Assembly: GCF_035582795.1 (NCBI RefSeq) | Contig: NC_134367.1 | Span: 115,840,062-115,904,061, forward strand | Source: Mycteria americana | Taxonomy: Eukaryota; Chordata; Aves; Ciconiiformes; Ciconiidae | DNA length: 64,000 nt | Reading direction: 5' to 3' | Part shown: in pieces, positions 35,801 through 47,197 of the stretch | How positions within the stretch are numbered: the stretch's first letter is position 1 | Layout of the letters: each line of letters starts with the position of its first letter | The notes under the pieces: model-generated | The model's input: only the letters and a program-made list of their open reading frames with translations | The model's database searches: none | Told to the model about the DNA's origin: nothing | Made by a program: the position numbers and the translations under genes

Positions 35801-38800
35801 GCTGGAGCTGCTGCAGTTGTTACTTTAGAGGACTCTGGAAACCTAGGGCTTTGCTACCTCCTGTAGGATGTAGTGTAGAGGACCTCTAACAGCCAACATG
35901 CTCCTTTTAGAAATGCCATTCCCTGGGGCATTCCTGAAAGCCAGGGTGTCCATCTCTTGCCTCTCCTGTGCATATATAATACCCTGTGGGTCGCCAGTTG
36001 CAGCAAAGTAAACTGGGTTCTCTTCCCTACCCATGTCTGTCCCTTGTTAATGGCATTTCTGAGCAGTCGTCTTGCTTTAAAACCCACACATCCATCCCTG
36101 TCTCTGCACCAAACTGCAGAGCCAGCATGTAAATTGCTAACCTTTTATAGCAGAGGGCAGGGTGATGCTTGTTGGGCTCTTGAACTTCAAACAAAGTGGT
36201 GAGTAGCAGTCAGGATCTGGCGCAAGAAGAGGAGCAGTTGTGTAAAACTGGAGTTTTAAAAAAATTTGCTTTCCAGCTGAAAAAAGATTTCTCTGAGGGT
36301 AGCTTTTATTTGAACTACAGGTGAAGGAGATTTTTCAGGCCTCCCCCTTCTTCGTGAGGGACAACTGCGTGTCGATAATGAACGGAACCGATGAAGGTAG
36401 GCTAACTTGTGGAGACCCTTTCTACAGTCCTGGAGATTCCTGCTGCACTGTGACAAGTCCCCACTTGCTGTAGTGGGAACCCACAAGCACTGGGTTTGAC
36501 ACAGTTTTTACACTGCCTCAGGCAGTGCCTGCCAAAGAGATTTTGTGCTACGTTTTCCAGTTTGAAGCCCTGAACTCTGTCCTGATTTTCAAAGCTCTGA
36601 GTGCTGGGCAGTGTCTGTGGGATCACCAGGAAGGCACTGTGCAGTCAGCACTTCTGGAAAGGTTTCTGAATATCTGCTTGTTGAGATGGTCTTCAACAAC
36701 TGGTTTTGCACACCCTGCTCTTGACAATGCTCATCAGAGCTTTCTGGAAGTTATTTGGTCATAATGTTAATTATAACTGATCTAATGAGTGTGATTGTGA
36801 ATTCAATCTGAAAAAAATGTTATACAGAGAAGAAAATACATGCTGAAGTAAGTTGATGCTCATCAAAAAATGCTGAGGACAGAACCCAGAATCAGTCTTG
36901 ATTTAAAATAATTTGAAGAAACATGTCTAAATGCTAAGTAACTGAGTGTTTAAATGTGTTTTAAATCTGCTTAGAAACCAAACTTTAAAATAGCTGGAAC
37001 TATTTGGAGCTGTTTATGAGTTTCTTTTTTACTGCTTAAGAATTACAATGTCTTTCTTCCATTCTTTTTGTTTTGTTTTAAAATCATTAATAGCAGTGAC
37101 AGCCTTGGTTCAGCCAAGGGTTGAACTGGACCATGTTCCCTAGCGTGCCTTGAGTTTTAACCACATGGATAAATATTTGAATTTGTTAACATAAGGCCCA
37201 CTAATTCATCTAATTTATGGAGAAAAGGTTTATAAAACAAGAAGAGGACAGAAACATGCAGCTCACAAAAATGCTTAGAGGAAAATAGGAAAAACTAGAA
37301 CACTGAAAAGATGAAAATTCTTAGTATTCAATAGGAAAGTCAAGTGCTTGACATGAAACAAAAGCCTACCAGTGGATGTTTTCCTAGAGAATGAACAATG
37401 TGAGTGTCAGTCATTGTCTTTTAGCTAAGGGCTGAAGCCTTTGTGACTTCTCACCTAAGTTTTTGACCTGTGAAATACAGAGTTGTCCAGGCATTTCATA
37501 TATGAGGCTTCTCTTCCAAATACTGCATAAGCTCCGATATAGGTTGTCATTCTCTTTGTTCAAGGCATCTAATCTTGGTTTTTGACAGCCATTGACAGTT
37601 GTGGAAACACTGGCTTTGGGGCAAGGTGGGTCAGGGGAGCTCAGCAGGCCAGTCCTATTCACCCTTCTTGCTTAGCTCTCAGCTAGACATCTTTTGGAGA
37701 CTTTGTATTAGAAGTCCTCCATTTGTGAAAGGAGGACAAGGGAGCTTGTGGCAGATGGTCTTTGGTATCTCTGTCTATTGTTGGGTGACAAGCTCTGGTT
37801 TGCTGATAATTTTGTTCAGGTGGTGCAGTTAAACTGTGTGAAAAAACTTAAAAATGCCTCCAGCCAAACAGATCCTAAAGCAAGAAGACCTTGTAGTATG
37901 GCTCACGTTATTTGTTACTGTTGTTGGATAAAATGAAGTGGTATGATCTAACAGTCCGTCTTCTGAATCTTTTTCTTATTAGGTATTTCAGCCTGGATCA
38001 CAATAAATTTTTTAACAGGTATGTGTACATGAGCATGTGCATAAAGATATGACTGACGCTGTGAAATTCATGCTGTTTTCTGCCCCTGCATGGGATTTGC
38101 TCATTCATTGGGGTGGAGTGGGAGAAAGAAGGATCTGGGAATAAGTCAGCAGTTGGTTTTGGCCTGGCCTATTTAAGTCATTAGGATTTTGGCCATTTAC
38201 TTGACAGAGTGAGGAGTTTAATCCCTTTTCCTAGATGTTTAATGTAGCCTTTTTTTCAATTCCCTGTAGGGTACCAGAGCATTTTATTACTTTTTAGAGT
38301 CTGCCACTAGCTCTGGCTAAATTTTTAATGTGGATATTCTAGATGTGCTTGGCAGCTGCACAGAGTGAAAGAAAGTGCTATGCTACTTCCTTACAGATTT
38401 GTAACATAAGAAATACCACAAGTGTTTACACTGCTGAGTTAGAAAAGGGTAGCTGAAGGGTAAAGAAAAAACTAAGCTGAAGCCCTCTCTGACAATAAGT
38501 AAAGCAGTCTGCTATCCGAGTGCTCTGTTCAACACACACAATGTGTGGAGCAATATGACAAGTGCTCTAAAGCTTTTTATGCTCACAGGAAATATCAGTA
38601 AAGTCAGAGATCTTCAAACATCAGCTATCATGAGGTATACCAAGGTACTTAGCACAAACTAGTCTTGTCAGGAAGCGTATTTGAAGGATCTAACTGAGAA
38701 GGACTGGATTGAAATGAGAAGAGAGGTCTGGGCTGGCAGCAGGAAGAATTCCAAGAGAGCTGAGTCTCTTAGGCCGGCTCTTTTCAGTGTGTCATCCCCT

Positions 38801-41800
38801 TGGCCATAGGAATCTGCAAAATATCACTAAGGGATCAGGGAAAGGTGGCCAAGAAAACTGCATTCCTCTGTGTTACAAAGTGGTTACCAGAGCAGAGTTT
38901 GCAAAAGGGTCCTTGCACCCACTGAAAAATGTTTAGGAATCCAATAACCAAAGCTGCTGTAATTAGGGCATGAACAGCCACCAGAGAAATAAGAGAAACT
39001 CTGTCACTTGAGGCTTTTCAGGTTACCCTGATAAAGCCAGAATAAGTGCCCAGTAGATGACAGTATAATTTAGTGCTGGCTGGAAGCTGACATATGGAGT
39101 TAGATTGTCCTCTTTCTTTACCACTGTACTTCTGGTTTTGTTCCTAGCCGGTTTCTCACAGTGTCCACCATGGCGTTCTCTGTTCTGTTGCACATTTCAG
39201 GTAGCCTAGATGATCCACAGAAGAGAAGTGTAGGGATGCTGGATTTGGGTGGTGGATCAACACAGATAACCTTCCTTCCACTCACCGAGGTAATGTGAAC
39301 ATGCACACTGTTGGGAAATGCTGGTGCAGCAATCAGTAGCTGCTCAGATTTGTTTCCTTTGGAAACAGACCAAGAGTTTGTCAGTGTGACATGAAGCCAC
39401 ACTTCTGACAGAAAAACCCAAGTCACTTGATCACATCTGCCTTGTTATAGTCAGTCATGGAGGCATTCACAACTTTTTGTCAGTCCTCTTACTCCAACTC
39501 CATGGGTCAGTGGTGCATGTGGTAAATCTGCCAGGGCTGTTTTATCTTGGGGAAAATGCAGTGTTTGCCTGAGCATCTTAAATCCTTGGCTCTCAGTTTG
39601 TGCTGCTTATAATAAAGAACTCAAAGGCAATGCTGTTAACGAATTCAGGTCCAACATTTGGCTTATATTGGGTTTTAAGATGCCTTCTCAATCCTTTTTT
39701 CTGGTTTTCCTGAGTTCACTCAGTTGCAAATGAATGCTTTCTAAGGAGCAACTGTTATTATGCAGTAAAAAGTACATGCTGATGTTTGTCGTTTCAGCTT
39801 CCTGTTGTGGCATTTTTATAGGTGTTCTGTGAGCTGGAAGCCCTGTGGATGTGGAGTCGTAAGGCTCTGGCCTGAGCAGAGATACTGTTCACAATAAAGC
39901 TGCACAAAAGCAGAGGATTGGGGTGCTGTATCTAGTGTCCCAGCCTGGGCTAATCAAGACATTGTACTCTTACAGCAGAATGACAGGGGATATGAAGAGT
40001 CCAGGATGTGGAAATTCTGGACTTAGAGATGGTGTTAAGATATGAGCAGCATGAACAGTGTCGTGGCCTGAGCTTTGCTCCCCGCAAATGTGCTAGCTGT
40101 GCTGGTGCACTTGGGGAAGAGGCTGCAAAGTGCTTTAGATAATTACCCTTTCATTTCTTCAGATCACAGGCTGGTCCTCACTCTGTTCCTTGGCAAGCAC
40201 AGTGATGTGCTTTTCCTCTGGCTTGCGGAAGTTCACAGCTGAATTCACTTGAGTAGGAAGTTAATGCGTGCCTGGCTTTCATATTATTTTGCACACAGTT
40301 TTCCCTAGTAGGGATCATGTGAAGAGGCAGTTGCTGTAGCCTCTTGACAAAGCAGTTAACAGCTGGAATAAGGATTCCTTTTTAATTAAAATAATTCTTT
40401 TATACACCAATTTGGTGTGGATACAAATAGAAATGTAACCAGTTTAGACTCTGTTATGAAGACACTATTTTAGCTCCAGGTTTTGTGGTTGTCTTGTGTA
40501 TTAGGGTCAAATCTAAATACTTGAAATTCATCATTTCTGTCTGAACCATGCTAGGATTGTTTCACATTTTTCCTAATGTTTTGGAAGATTGTGTTGTTGA
40601 TGTTTGCTGCTGCTGGCAGAAACCTTGCAGTGACATCTTTTTCTCCCTCCAGGCAACTCTCCAGACATCACCAGCTGGCCATACAACTTCATTTCAGATG
40701 TTTAACAACACCTACAAGCTGTATTCGTACAGGTTAGTTGTGGGAAAGAGAGCACACTGTATAGATAGAAGCTTTCTGTGAAGCCAGTGGGGTTCACACT
40801 GAAGTGGGGTCCTTGCAAATGAGTACTGGGAAGCAGCGGAGAAACCCGAGCCACGTCATTGTGGTGGATTAACCTTGGCTGCCCACCAGCTGCCACCAAA
40901 CTGCTCTATGACTCCCCTTCCATCAACAGGACAGAGGGAAGAAAATACGACAAAAAGCTCGTGGGTCAAGATAAGGACAAGGAGGTCACTTACCAGTTAC
41001 CATCGTAGGCAAAACAGACTCGACTTAGAGAAGTTAATTTAATTTATTGTCAATTAAGCAGTAGGATAATGAGAAATAAGAACAAAATCAAAAACACCTT
41101 CCCCCCACCTCTCCCTCCTTCCCAGGCTCAGCTTCACTCCCAACTCTCCTACCTCCTCACTGCTGAGCAGTGCAGGAGGATGGAGAATGGGGGTTGTGGT
41201 CAGTTCATAGTGCTTTGTCTCTGCCATTCCTTCCTCCTCACTGTCTTCCCCTGCTCCCAGTGTTTCGGGCAGAGGGAAGCAGCTTCTTCCCACCTGTGTT
41301 TGCTGTGGGGTGTGTTTGGGCTCAAAAAGAGTCAATTCTGTATGCTAGAGGCTGGGCTCCCTTTGAGGAGGGTAGGAGAAATGTTAGGGGAATGCCTTCA
41401 GCATTCCCAGTTCTTCAAGAGCCAGATTACCATTGAGAGCTATTGCCTGTGCTTTTTCAAAGATAGATTATCCTTCTGGGTAAGGGTAATATGAGAGTGG
41501 GTTGTCACGCTGTTCCCTTTATGTGCGTTAGCTGCTGGCTCGAGCCATTTTGCTGGGACCATGTAGAGGAGACTGGCATGTCCCAGCCATGTCCTCTGGA
41601 GTATCAGAGGAAGGATGTTTGTTGTTCACAGAGGCTTTTATCCCTTTGCAGTTACCTGGGACTCGGGCTGATGTCAGCAAGGCTCGCCATTTTAGGAGGA
41701 GTTGAGGGAAAACCCTGTAAGTTACGGGCACTCCTCAAGTCTTGGCTCTGAGCGTAGGGTACGTAGCCCTGTTGCGAGGGGAGGAGTTGTCTGTCCCCTT

Positions 41801-44800
41801 CCCACTGGGCTCAAGGTTCCTGAGTGGTATGTGGACTCCTGTCACCATGGCTGGGTGCATTAGAGATGAATGCAGGAGGTGACACTGCTAGATCCCAGGA
41901 GACCTGGATTCTTGCCAGCCCTGGGGGGGCATGGGACATCTGAGCCATGACTGGGGCTTGAAGGTGCCTTGCTGAGGCTGTGGGACAGTATGGAGCAGGG
42001 CTGGGGGTGAGGGGATCTGAAATTTACTCCTTACGTTTTTCCCTAATGTGGCTTTGCTTTACTTCTGCAGTAGGAGAAGGGGAGGAATTGATCAGCCCTT
42101 GTTTACCACCTGGCTTCAAATCTGAATGGCAACATGCTGAGATAGTGTACAAAATTAAAGGACAGAAGGCAGGTATAGTGATTTATCACTCTTCCTATCT
42201 AGGCCAGCATGCTATTAGCAGAGTAAATTATATACTTTCAGCCTCTTGCAAAGATACTAAACAGTAAACAGACTCTGTTTACTGTTCTGTCTGGCTCCTC
42301 TTGACATGCTGTTAGATTCTGCAGCTCTTTCCTCTTGTGCCATGGTGTGTCCGTCCAGTCAGTAAAGCTGCTAGTAGTAATGCAGATGGAGTTGAGCAAT
42401 CCCTGAACAGGTCTTTCAAAATCCTTCTGCTTCAAATGATGTTGTCCATCTCTGATCTATCACATACTTAGTCCCAACCTGAGGATGGTTAACGGTTGTC
42501 ACTGGAAGAAGATGCAGATTTCAGTTCTCTGTGGAGAGCTTACGAAGTGCTGTTGTGCAAAAGGGAGCCTGTTTCCTGGCAGATCCTAAATAAATTGTAT
42601 GTATATTTAACTCTCTGCCTATAATATGCTGGGTTTCTTTGCCTTCTTTTAGGTGAGCCTCTGTATGAGTCTTGTTCTAACAAAGTGGCAAAGATGCTCT
42701 ACAAAAAAGTGCATAAAGCTGAGGAAGTGAAGGACTTGGATTTTTACACTTTCTCCTACTACTATGACCGTGCAGCAGAGGTTGGTCTCATAGGTACGTT
42801 TGCTCCTGTTTTCATTTCATTTTAAATGACAAGCTGTGGAAGAAATGGTAACACTTACACACATCATGGCGCTTTGCTAAGCTGTCATGGAACTTAGTCT
42901 TTTGTTACACTGCTGTGCAGCATTGGTCTCGACTGGATATTGAATGCTATTTAATTTCTATAGAGAAGGGACTGGGGCTGTGAAATAGGACCTGCAACGT
43001 CTGGTAATGGTTTTTAAATAAACTGTCTGCACTTCAGAAGCTGTTGTTGTATGATTAACTCTACAATCCAAAATAGAAAAAAAGCCCTCATAGTGATAAA
43101 CAAATTTCTTGGGCAGTAAAGCAGTAAAGTGATCTTGGGCTGTGTGTTTTGCTTCACTGACCTTTTTAGATGGAATGAAGATTTTCAGGTAATTCCACGT
43201 GTATTCAGAATGCATCCCATCTCTTTTCCAGTGGTGTGCTGGTGTACAGAAGGCTGTGTTCAGCAGTAGAAAGCAGATGATGAGATCTCAAGCTAGTTTG
43301 GATAAACATACCCCCCTCCTCAGCCACTTTGTTTTACAAATACTTTCAGATTTAATATGTTGCAGAGCATCACAGCCCTGTCAGATCTGGTCAAAGGTGT
43401 TAACTGTGTTCAGGCATCACTGGGCAGGGCAGCACAGACATGGGGACAAGGTGAGAGAGTCTGTAAACTATGTTTCTTTAGGAAACGAGGCTAAAAGTTC
43501 TTCACAAAATGAGGCTTTTCAATGTATATTAAGAATCTTTTGAAGGTTCTTTTACATTTAAAGCAAGTGAGAGTTTTGTCATTGATTCCAGTGGCACAAG
43601 CTTTGATTTCCAAACAACTTCTATGACTTGAATCTACAATTGCCTTTATACAAAAACCATAAAAGACCGCGGTTTTTTTTCTTTTAGATAAAGAAAAAGG
43701 AGGAAGCTTAACTGTTGGTGACTTTGAAATTGCAGCTAAATACAGTGAGTAAAATGCAATCAAACACACACTAGTAATTGTTCGTAAATTCATACCCAGG
43801 TGGCAAATGTGTGACATGCTAAGAAGCCTCATTTTTTTTGTTTTAAGTAAATACTGAGCACCTCTCTTGAGCACCTCTCTCCATAGCATCTCACCAACAT
43901 TTCTGCTTATTCCTGAAAATCTCAACTATTTTTATATTAATTCTTGCTTTTGCAGCCCACATAAGACACATCTTATAATACTTATATTTCAAAACTCTCT
44001 CAAGAATTACTAATAAACTTGCCAGTTAACAGTTGTCCTGAAATCATGCTTTCAAAATAGATGTGGGGGTTCTCATCCTGTTAGCATAACCTGTTCTAAT
44101 CTGGTTTAATTTTTCTTTTTGTCTCAAGATTTGTTCATATGCTTGATTGTTAATCGGAAAAGGGGGAAAACTGGTTCATAGCTTTTCGCTTCATCAGCTG
44201 CAGAGAAAACTGCCTACGCAGATTCAGAAATGTAAACATTCTTTTCTTAATACAACAAACTCAGGCTTTGATCAAACTGACATGAGGCTTTTTGGTAAAC
44301 TTTATGAATGACTGAACAATTGTTGCAGTTCTGATTTCTGGACTACCATTTGTATAATTCATCCTGAGAAAGGAAGGGGGGGTTATTTTGGTTTTGTCTT
44401 TTCTTTTGTCTTTTCTTCTGTCTTTTTTTTTCTTTGGTTTTGCCAACATCTATTGACTGCTTATGCTCGAGAAACAGAACACACCTGAGGTTGCTCAGAT
44501 TTTTAAAGGCTTGAAGTAGATAGAAGAAAAGTTGGAGACCCTTTTCATCCTTTCCCAGAGAGATACAAGAAACTCAGCTGTCTTAGGGGAGGGACAGAAT
44601 GCCTTGATCTTTCTTCCAGTGTGCCAAAGCTTTTGTGCTTCTGCTAATGTGTGCATGTCATTTCAACCCCATTGTAAACAGGTTCCATCACTGCGCAACT
44701 CAACTGATGAGAGGTGTTTTATGGATTCATTTGACGTTTTTCAAAGCTGGGTTGATGCTAGGCCTGATCCCACAGTGCGCATTCAGACACTGTTTTCTTT

Positions 44801-45263
44801 CTCCTTAGTATGTAAGACCATGGAAATCAGCCCTGGAAGGAGCCCTTTTCTTTGCATGGACCTCACATACATCACCCTCCTCCTGCAAGAGCTGGGCTTC
44901 CCGAAGAGCCAAGTCTTTAAGGTGATGCACAAAATGGATTGCTGGGGAGCGTAGCAGGAGGGTGCCAAGGCAGTAGTCATCATGCCAGTAGCTTGGTCCT
45001 TGATTTGCCTTCTTGCTACAACACATGCTCTGTGATTGGAGGTGGAGGGACACTGTCCCCACGATGGTGATAACTGGTTGTGATAAGCTTCAGCACTGTA
45101 TTCACATTGCATGCTTCTCCTTCTCCCAAGAATTGTGTTTTAACTTTTTTGTTTGGGTTTTTTTTTTCCGCAGCTTGCCCGGAAAATTGACAATGTTGAA
45201 ACGAGCTGGGCATTGGGAGCCACTTTTCATTACATCGACTCACTCAAGAGACTGCAGTACTAA
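32548..45263 (+). CDS. ENTPD6: ENTPD6 gene, coding span (ectonucleoside triphosphate diphosphohydrolase 6)
   Basis: Thirteen coding exons join without a frame break to 442 residues, close to the human protein from its internal MRKISNHG start; the 484-residue human form has an extra N-terminal part not seen here. The enzyme is a GDA1/CD39-family nucleotidase that prefers nucleoside diphosphates (GDP, IDP), works with Ca or Mg, and sits in the Golgi/secretory pathway or is shed. Visible: an N-terminal membrane anchor (about 9-26), ACR1 DAGSTGTR (68-75), ACR2 ATAGLRLLP (142-150), ACR3 with the catalytic base in NGTDEG (Glu185), ACR4 DLGGGSTQ (212-219), ACR5 [12 protein letters not shown] (345-356) and glycosylation sequons at 181 and 245. 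All motifs are intact, so the gene looks functional. Introns contain a CR1 piece upstream, an LTR fragment between coding exons 7 and 8, and otherwise unique sequence. The assignment to ENTPD6 rather than ENTPD5 rests on the membrane-anchor phrase YVAYIKWH and on the PYGB neighbour. Confidence 0.96.
34159..34235 (+). CDS. ENTPD6: ENTPD6 coding exon 2
   Basis: Completes Glu87 and encodes [20 protein letters not shown] ending DDVEK, nearly identical to human ENTPD6. Acceptor TGAACAG, donor AAAAG|GTAATT, phase 1 to 0. Confidence 0.96.
35024..35167 (+). CDS. ENTPD6: ENTPD6 coding exon 3 (ACR2)
   Basis: 48 whole codons, residues 113-160. Contains ACR2 in [20 protein letters not shown]. Acceptor CTCACAG, donor GATAAG|GTACTA. 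Confidence 0.97.
36321..36396 (+). CDS. ENTPD6: ENTPD6 coding exon 4 (ACR3, catalytic Glu)
   Basis: Residues 161-185 plus one base: [20 protein letters not shown] then NGTDE. Glu185 is the expected catalytic base of ACR3. Donor GATGAAG|GTAGGC. Confidence 0.96.
37983..38018 (+). CDS. ENTPD6: ENTPD6 coding exon 5 (36-nt micro-exon)
   Basis: Only 36 bases; completes Gly186 and encodes [11 protein letters not shown], the right half of ACR3. Skipping it would keep the reading frame but remove the motif. Acceptor CTTATTAG, donor AACAG|GTATGT. Confidence 0.95.
39201..39289 (+). CDS. ENTPD6: ENTPD6 coding exon 6 (ACR4)
   Basis: Residues 198-227, [20 protein letters not shown] followed by [18 protein letters not shown] is ACR4, the second phosphate-binding loop. 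Donor CCGAG|GTAATG. Confidence 0.96.
40653..40732 (+). CDS. ENTPD6: ENTPD6 coding exon 7
   Basis: Residues 228-253 plus two bases, ending [12 protein letters not shown]. Contains an N-glycosylation sequon NNT. Acceptor CCCTCCAG, donor TACAG|GTTAGT. Confidence 0.95.
40860..41290 (+). mobile_element. Solo LTR-like fragment of an avian endogenous retroviral element
   Basis: Starts TGTGGTGGATTAACCTTGGC and includes CTCGTGGGTCAAGATAAGGA, GGCAAAACAGACTCGACTTA, AGTTAATTTAATTTATTGTC and CTTCACTCCCAACTCTCC. I recognise this order as a common LTR family in many neoavian bird genomes. No retroviral coding part is present. The right edge is uncertain, and target-site duplications were not identified. 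It lies in the intron between ENTPD6 coding exons 7 and 8, in the same orientation as the gene. Recognition from memory, not from a database. Confidence 0.6.
41652..41716 (+). CDS. ENTPD6: ENTPD6 coding exon 8
   Basis: Completes Ser254 and encodes [21 protein letters not shown], almost identical to the human segment. Acceptor CTTTGCAG, donor CCCT|GTAAGT, ending phase 1. Confidence 0.96.
42071..42172 (+). CDS. ENTPD6: ENTPD6 coding exon 9 (NAGNAG acceptor)
   Basis: Residues 276-309 plus one base: [20 protein letters not shown] and so on to GQKA. The acceptor is CTGCAGTAG; only cleavage after CAG keeps the frame, because cleavage after TAG joins T to GA and makes TGA. Donor GGCAG|GTATAG. Confidence 0.95.
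42653..42793 (+). CDS. ENTPD6: ENTPD6 coding exon 10 (ACR5)
   Basis: Residues 310-356 plus one base. Ends with [18 protein letters not shown], the ACR5 region. Acceptor TTCTTTTAG, donor ATAG|GTACGT. Confidence 0.96.
43688..43744 (+). CDS. ENTPD6: ENTPD6 coding exon 11
   Basis: Completes Asp357 and encodes [18 protein letters not shown] plus one base. Acceptor TTTTAG, donor TACA|GTGAGT. Confidence 0.95.
44392..44437 (+). repeat. Pyrimidine-rich tandem (TTTTGTCTTTTC-like) in an ENTPD6 intron
   Basis: About four imperfect copies of an 11-12 base T/C unit, ending in a T run. On the minus strand it gives an open lysine-rich frame that is not a gene. Confidence 0.75.
44809..44921 (+). CDS. ENTPD6: ENTPD6 coding exon 12
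   Basis: Residues 376-413, [20 protein letters not shown] then [18 protein letters not shown]. Acceptor CTCCTTAG, donor TTTAAG|GTGATG, ending phase 0. Confidence 0.96.
45174..45263 (+). CDS. ENTPD6: ENTPD6 last coding exon
   Basis: 29 codons and [23 protein letters not shown] then IDSLKRLQY. The C terminus differs from the human end (NRQKSPAS) only in its last few residues. Acceptor TTTCCGCAG. Confidence 0.96.
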   Translation, partial: LARKIDNVETSWALGATFHYIDSLKRLQY

Positions 45264-46640
45264 AGCTTCTTGAAGGTGACTTTTGGGAATCTCAGTTTTT
45301 GGAAGCCCAACATGGGAGAATCTGTTGAAGGGCCCGCTCTTGGCTTCTGGAGTCCTTTGGGAGGTCATCATAAACTAGGCCCCTTTCCTCCCACCCCCTG
45401 CCAAGTCCCCTCCATCACTAGCTCTTTTTTACAGTGCAGAGTGCAGTATCTAAAGAATAAGCCTTGATTTGACAGCGTCTGCAGTCAACTTGATGTAAAA
45501 CTTGATCATTGTTGAAGGAAAACCGGGACTCTGCAGGACATCTATGATCTCTATGAGAAAACCACACCATTTTGGAATATGTCTTTACTATGTGCTTGTA
45601 CTGTGCTGAAGTCACTGTAGGAAATGGTCACTCCAGAAGGAACTTGTTACCCTCCTGATTTCAGGGTGTTTTTTCCTGTTTGTCAGCAGTTTTCAGTGAT
45701 GATTTTTATTTTACTACTTCCGTGTTTGAAGGTGAACTTGTGTGCGTGCGTGCAAAGACAGTGCATTTACACAGATGTGCTGCTGACAGGCAGCAGCTTT
45801 GAAATGCAGTGTGGAAGTCTCAGCTCTGCTTTCCCCTTGCTGAACTAGAAAAGCTCAGGAGCACTCTAGAAACTGGATATGGAGTTAGAGGCATGAATCA
45901 GAGCCTATATGCTCTCTAGGGTTAAAGCCTACAGCCTAATGTTGGTTCCCTGGCTATTGGGAGATGGATGGTGGAAGACAACATCAGATTTGCTGGATGT
46001 AGGTGAGCAAGGCCTGGGAGTTGGGTACAGGGCTAATGATGGATTTGACAGTTCTAGAGTCGGTCAGGGTAAGATCAATGACAAGACGCAGCCACAAAAA
46101 TAAATGCTGAGCACAGCTTATTGGACCTCACGGAGATTTGTGCCTTGGCAAGGTTGATGCAGGGCCTGGGATGAGTGCATTTACATGGTGTTTTGGGTGC
46201 TGCTTCCTGCAGATGCATCTCACTTTGATACGTGAATGTATTGTGGTTGCACTGAGCCGTGGCAGGGCAGCTGCACTGCGCCACTCCAACAGTCTCCTGT
46301 ATGCGGGCTGGAAGTGATCTCAGCAGCAGCGGGAGCTGGAGAGGACATGCTGCGCTGTTTGTAATCTAACTGTGGAATTGTGTTGTATTTGTATGGATGT
46401 TTAGAGCAGACCCGAGTGGTCTTTTGGGGGTGCAAAAGAGCCCAGCCTCCCAGAGGGCCAGCAGTGCGTGCCCTGACTCATGGGCTCGTGGCCACACGGC
46501 CACAGCCTCGCCCTTTCCCTGGGGCAGCGAGACGTGGTATGGCAGCCTGTGGTGCTGCATGGCTGCTGGCTCTGCAGCTGAGTGTACAGGGGACACTTGA
46601 ACCCCACTGTACTGACAATAAAACCCCAATTTAAAATGAA
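45264..46640 (+). other. ENTPD6: ENTPD6 3' UTR
   Basis: About 1.35 kb from the stop to the likely cleavage site. An internal AATAAA (46099-46104) could give a shorter form. No repeat element recognised. Confidence 0.7.
46617..46622 (+). terminator. ENTPD6: ENTPD6 polyadenylation signal
   Basis: AATAAA followed within 25-50 bases by a TGG-rich tract (46645-46669), the G/T-rich downstream element expected after a cleavage site. Confidence 0.8.
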
Positions 46641-46644
46641 AACA

Positions 46645-46669
46645 TGGTGATGGTGGTGGTGGTGGTGTG
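46645..46669 (+). repeat. (TGG)n microsatellite
   Basis: About eight TGG/TGA triplets directly after the ENTPD6 polyadenylation signal; probably doubles as the G/T-rich downstream element. Confidence 0.85.
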
Positions 46670-46723
46670 GCTTTTAGCGCCAGAACCTGCAGGGTGGGTG
46701 GAGTGAGAGATGAGTGCCCTGAC

Positions 46724-46893
46724 ACCGTCCCTGTCCCCTCATGCCATCCCTGTCTCCCCAGGCCCTCCCTGGTCCCCTCAAGCCATTCCCACCCCCTCGC
46801 ACCATCACAGCCCCAGATGCCATCCCTGACCCCGCAAGCTATCCCAGCCCCCTATGCCATCCCGGTCCCCACACGCCATCCCCGTCCCCACAA
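46724..46893 (+). repeat. 19-bp minisatellite upstream of PYGB
   Basis: About nine imperfect 19-base copies around GCCATCCCTGTCCCCACAT, between the ENTPD6 polyadenylation signal and the PYGB CpG island. C-rich on the plus strand. Confidence 0.8.
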
Positions 46894-47197
46894 TCAGCCC
46901 GCCCCCGCCGGCACCCCAGGCCCGGGCCAGAGGCGGGGGCCGAGACGGGACGGGGCTGCCGCCACCCTGCTGCCAGCCCCGGCCCCCCCGCGCCCTGTCG
47001 CGGCCCGCCCCGGCGCTGCGGGGGCGGGCGGCCGCTCCCCTCATCGGGGGCCGGGCCGGGCGCCAGCCGTGCGGGGCCCCGCCTCGTCGCGGGCGGCGGA
47101 GGCGCAGGCGCGGCGGCCCCGGCTGCGGCAGAGCCGGAGCCGGAGCCGGAGCCAGCGGCAGAGCCAGCGGCGGAACCGGCCGGGCGGCGGCGGCGGG
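46894..47197 (+). promoter_or_regulatory. PYGB CpG-island promoter and 5' UTR
   Basis: CpG-dense, TATA-less sequence with GC boxes (GGGGCGGG and similar) leading to the PYGB ATG. A CCGGAG repeat lies at about 47130-47150. Exact start of transcription unknown. Confidence 0.7.

Noticed and set aside
41069-41494. 141-codon open frame in an ENTPD6 intron
   Set aside because: Runs through the LTR fragment, not a retroviral coding part.
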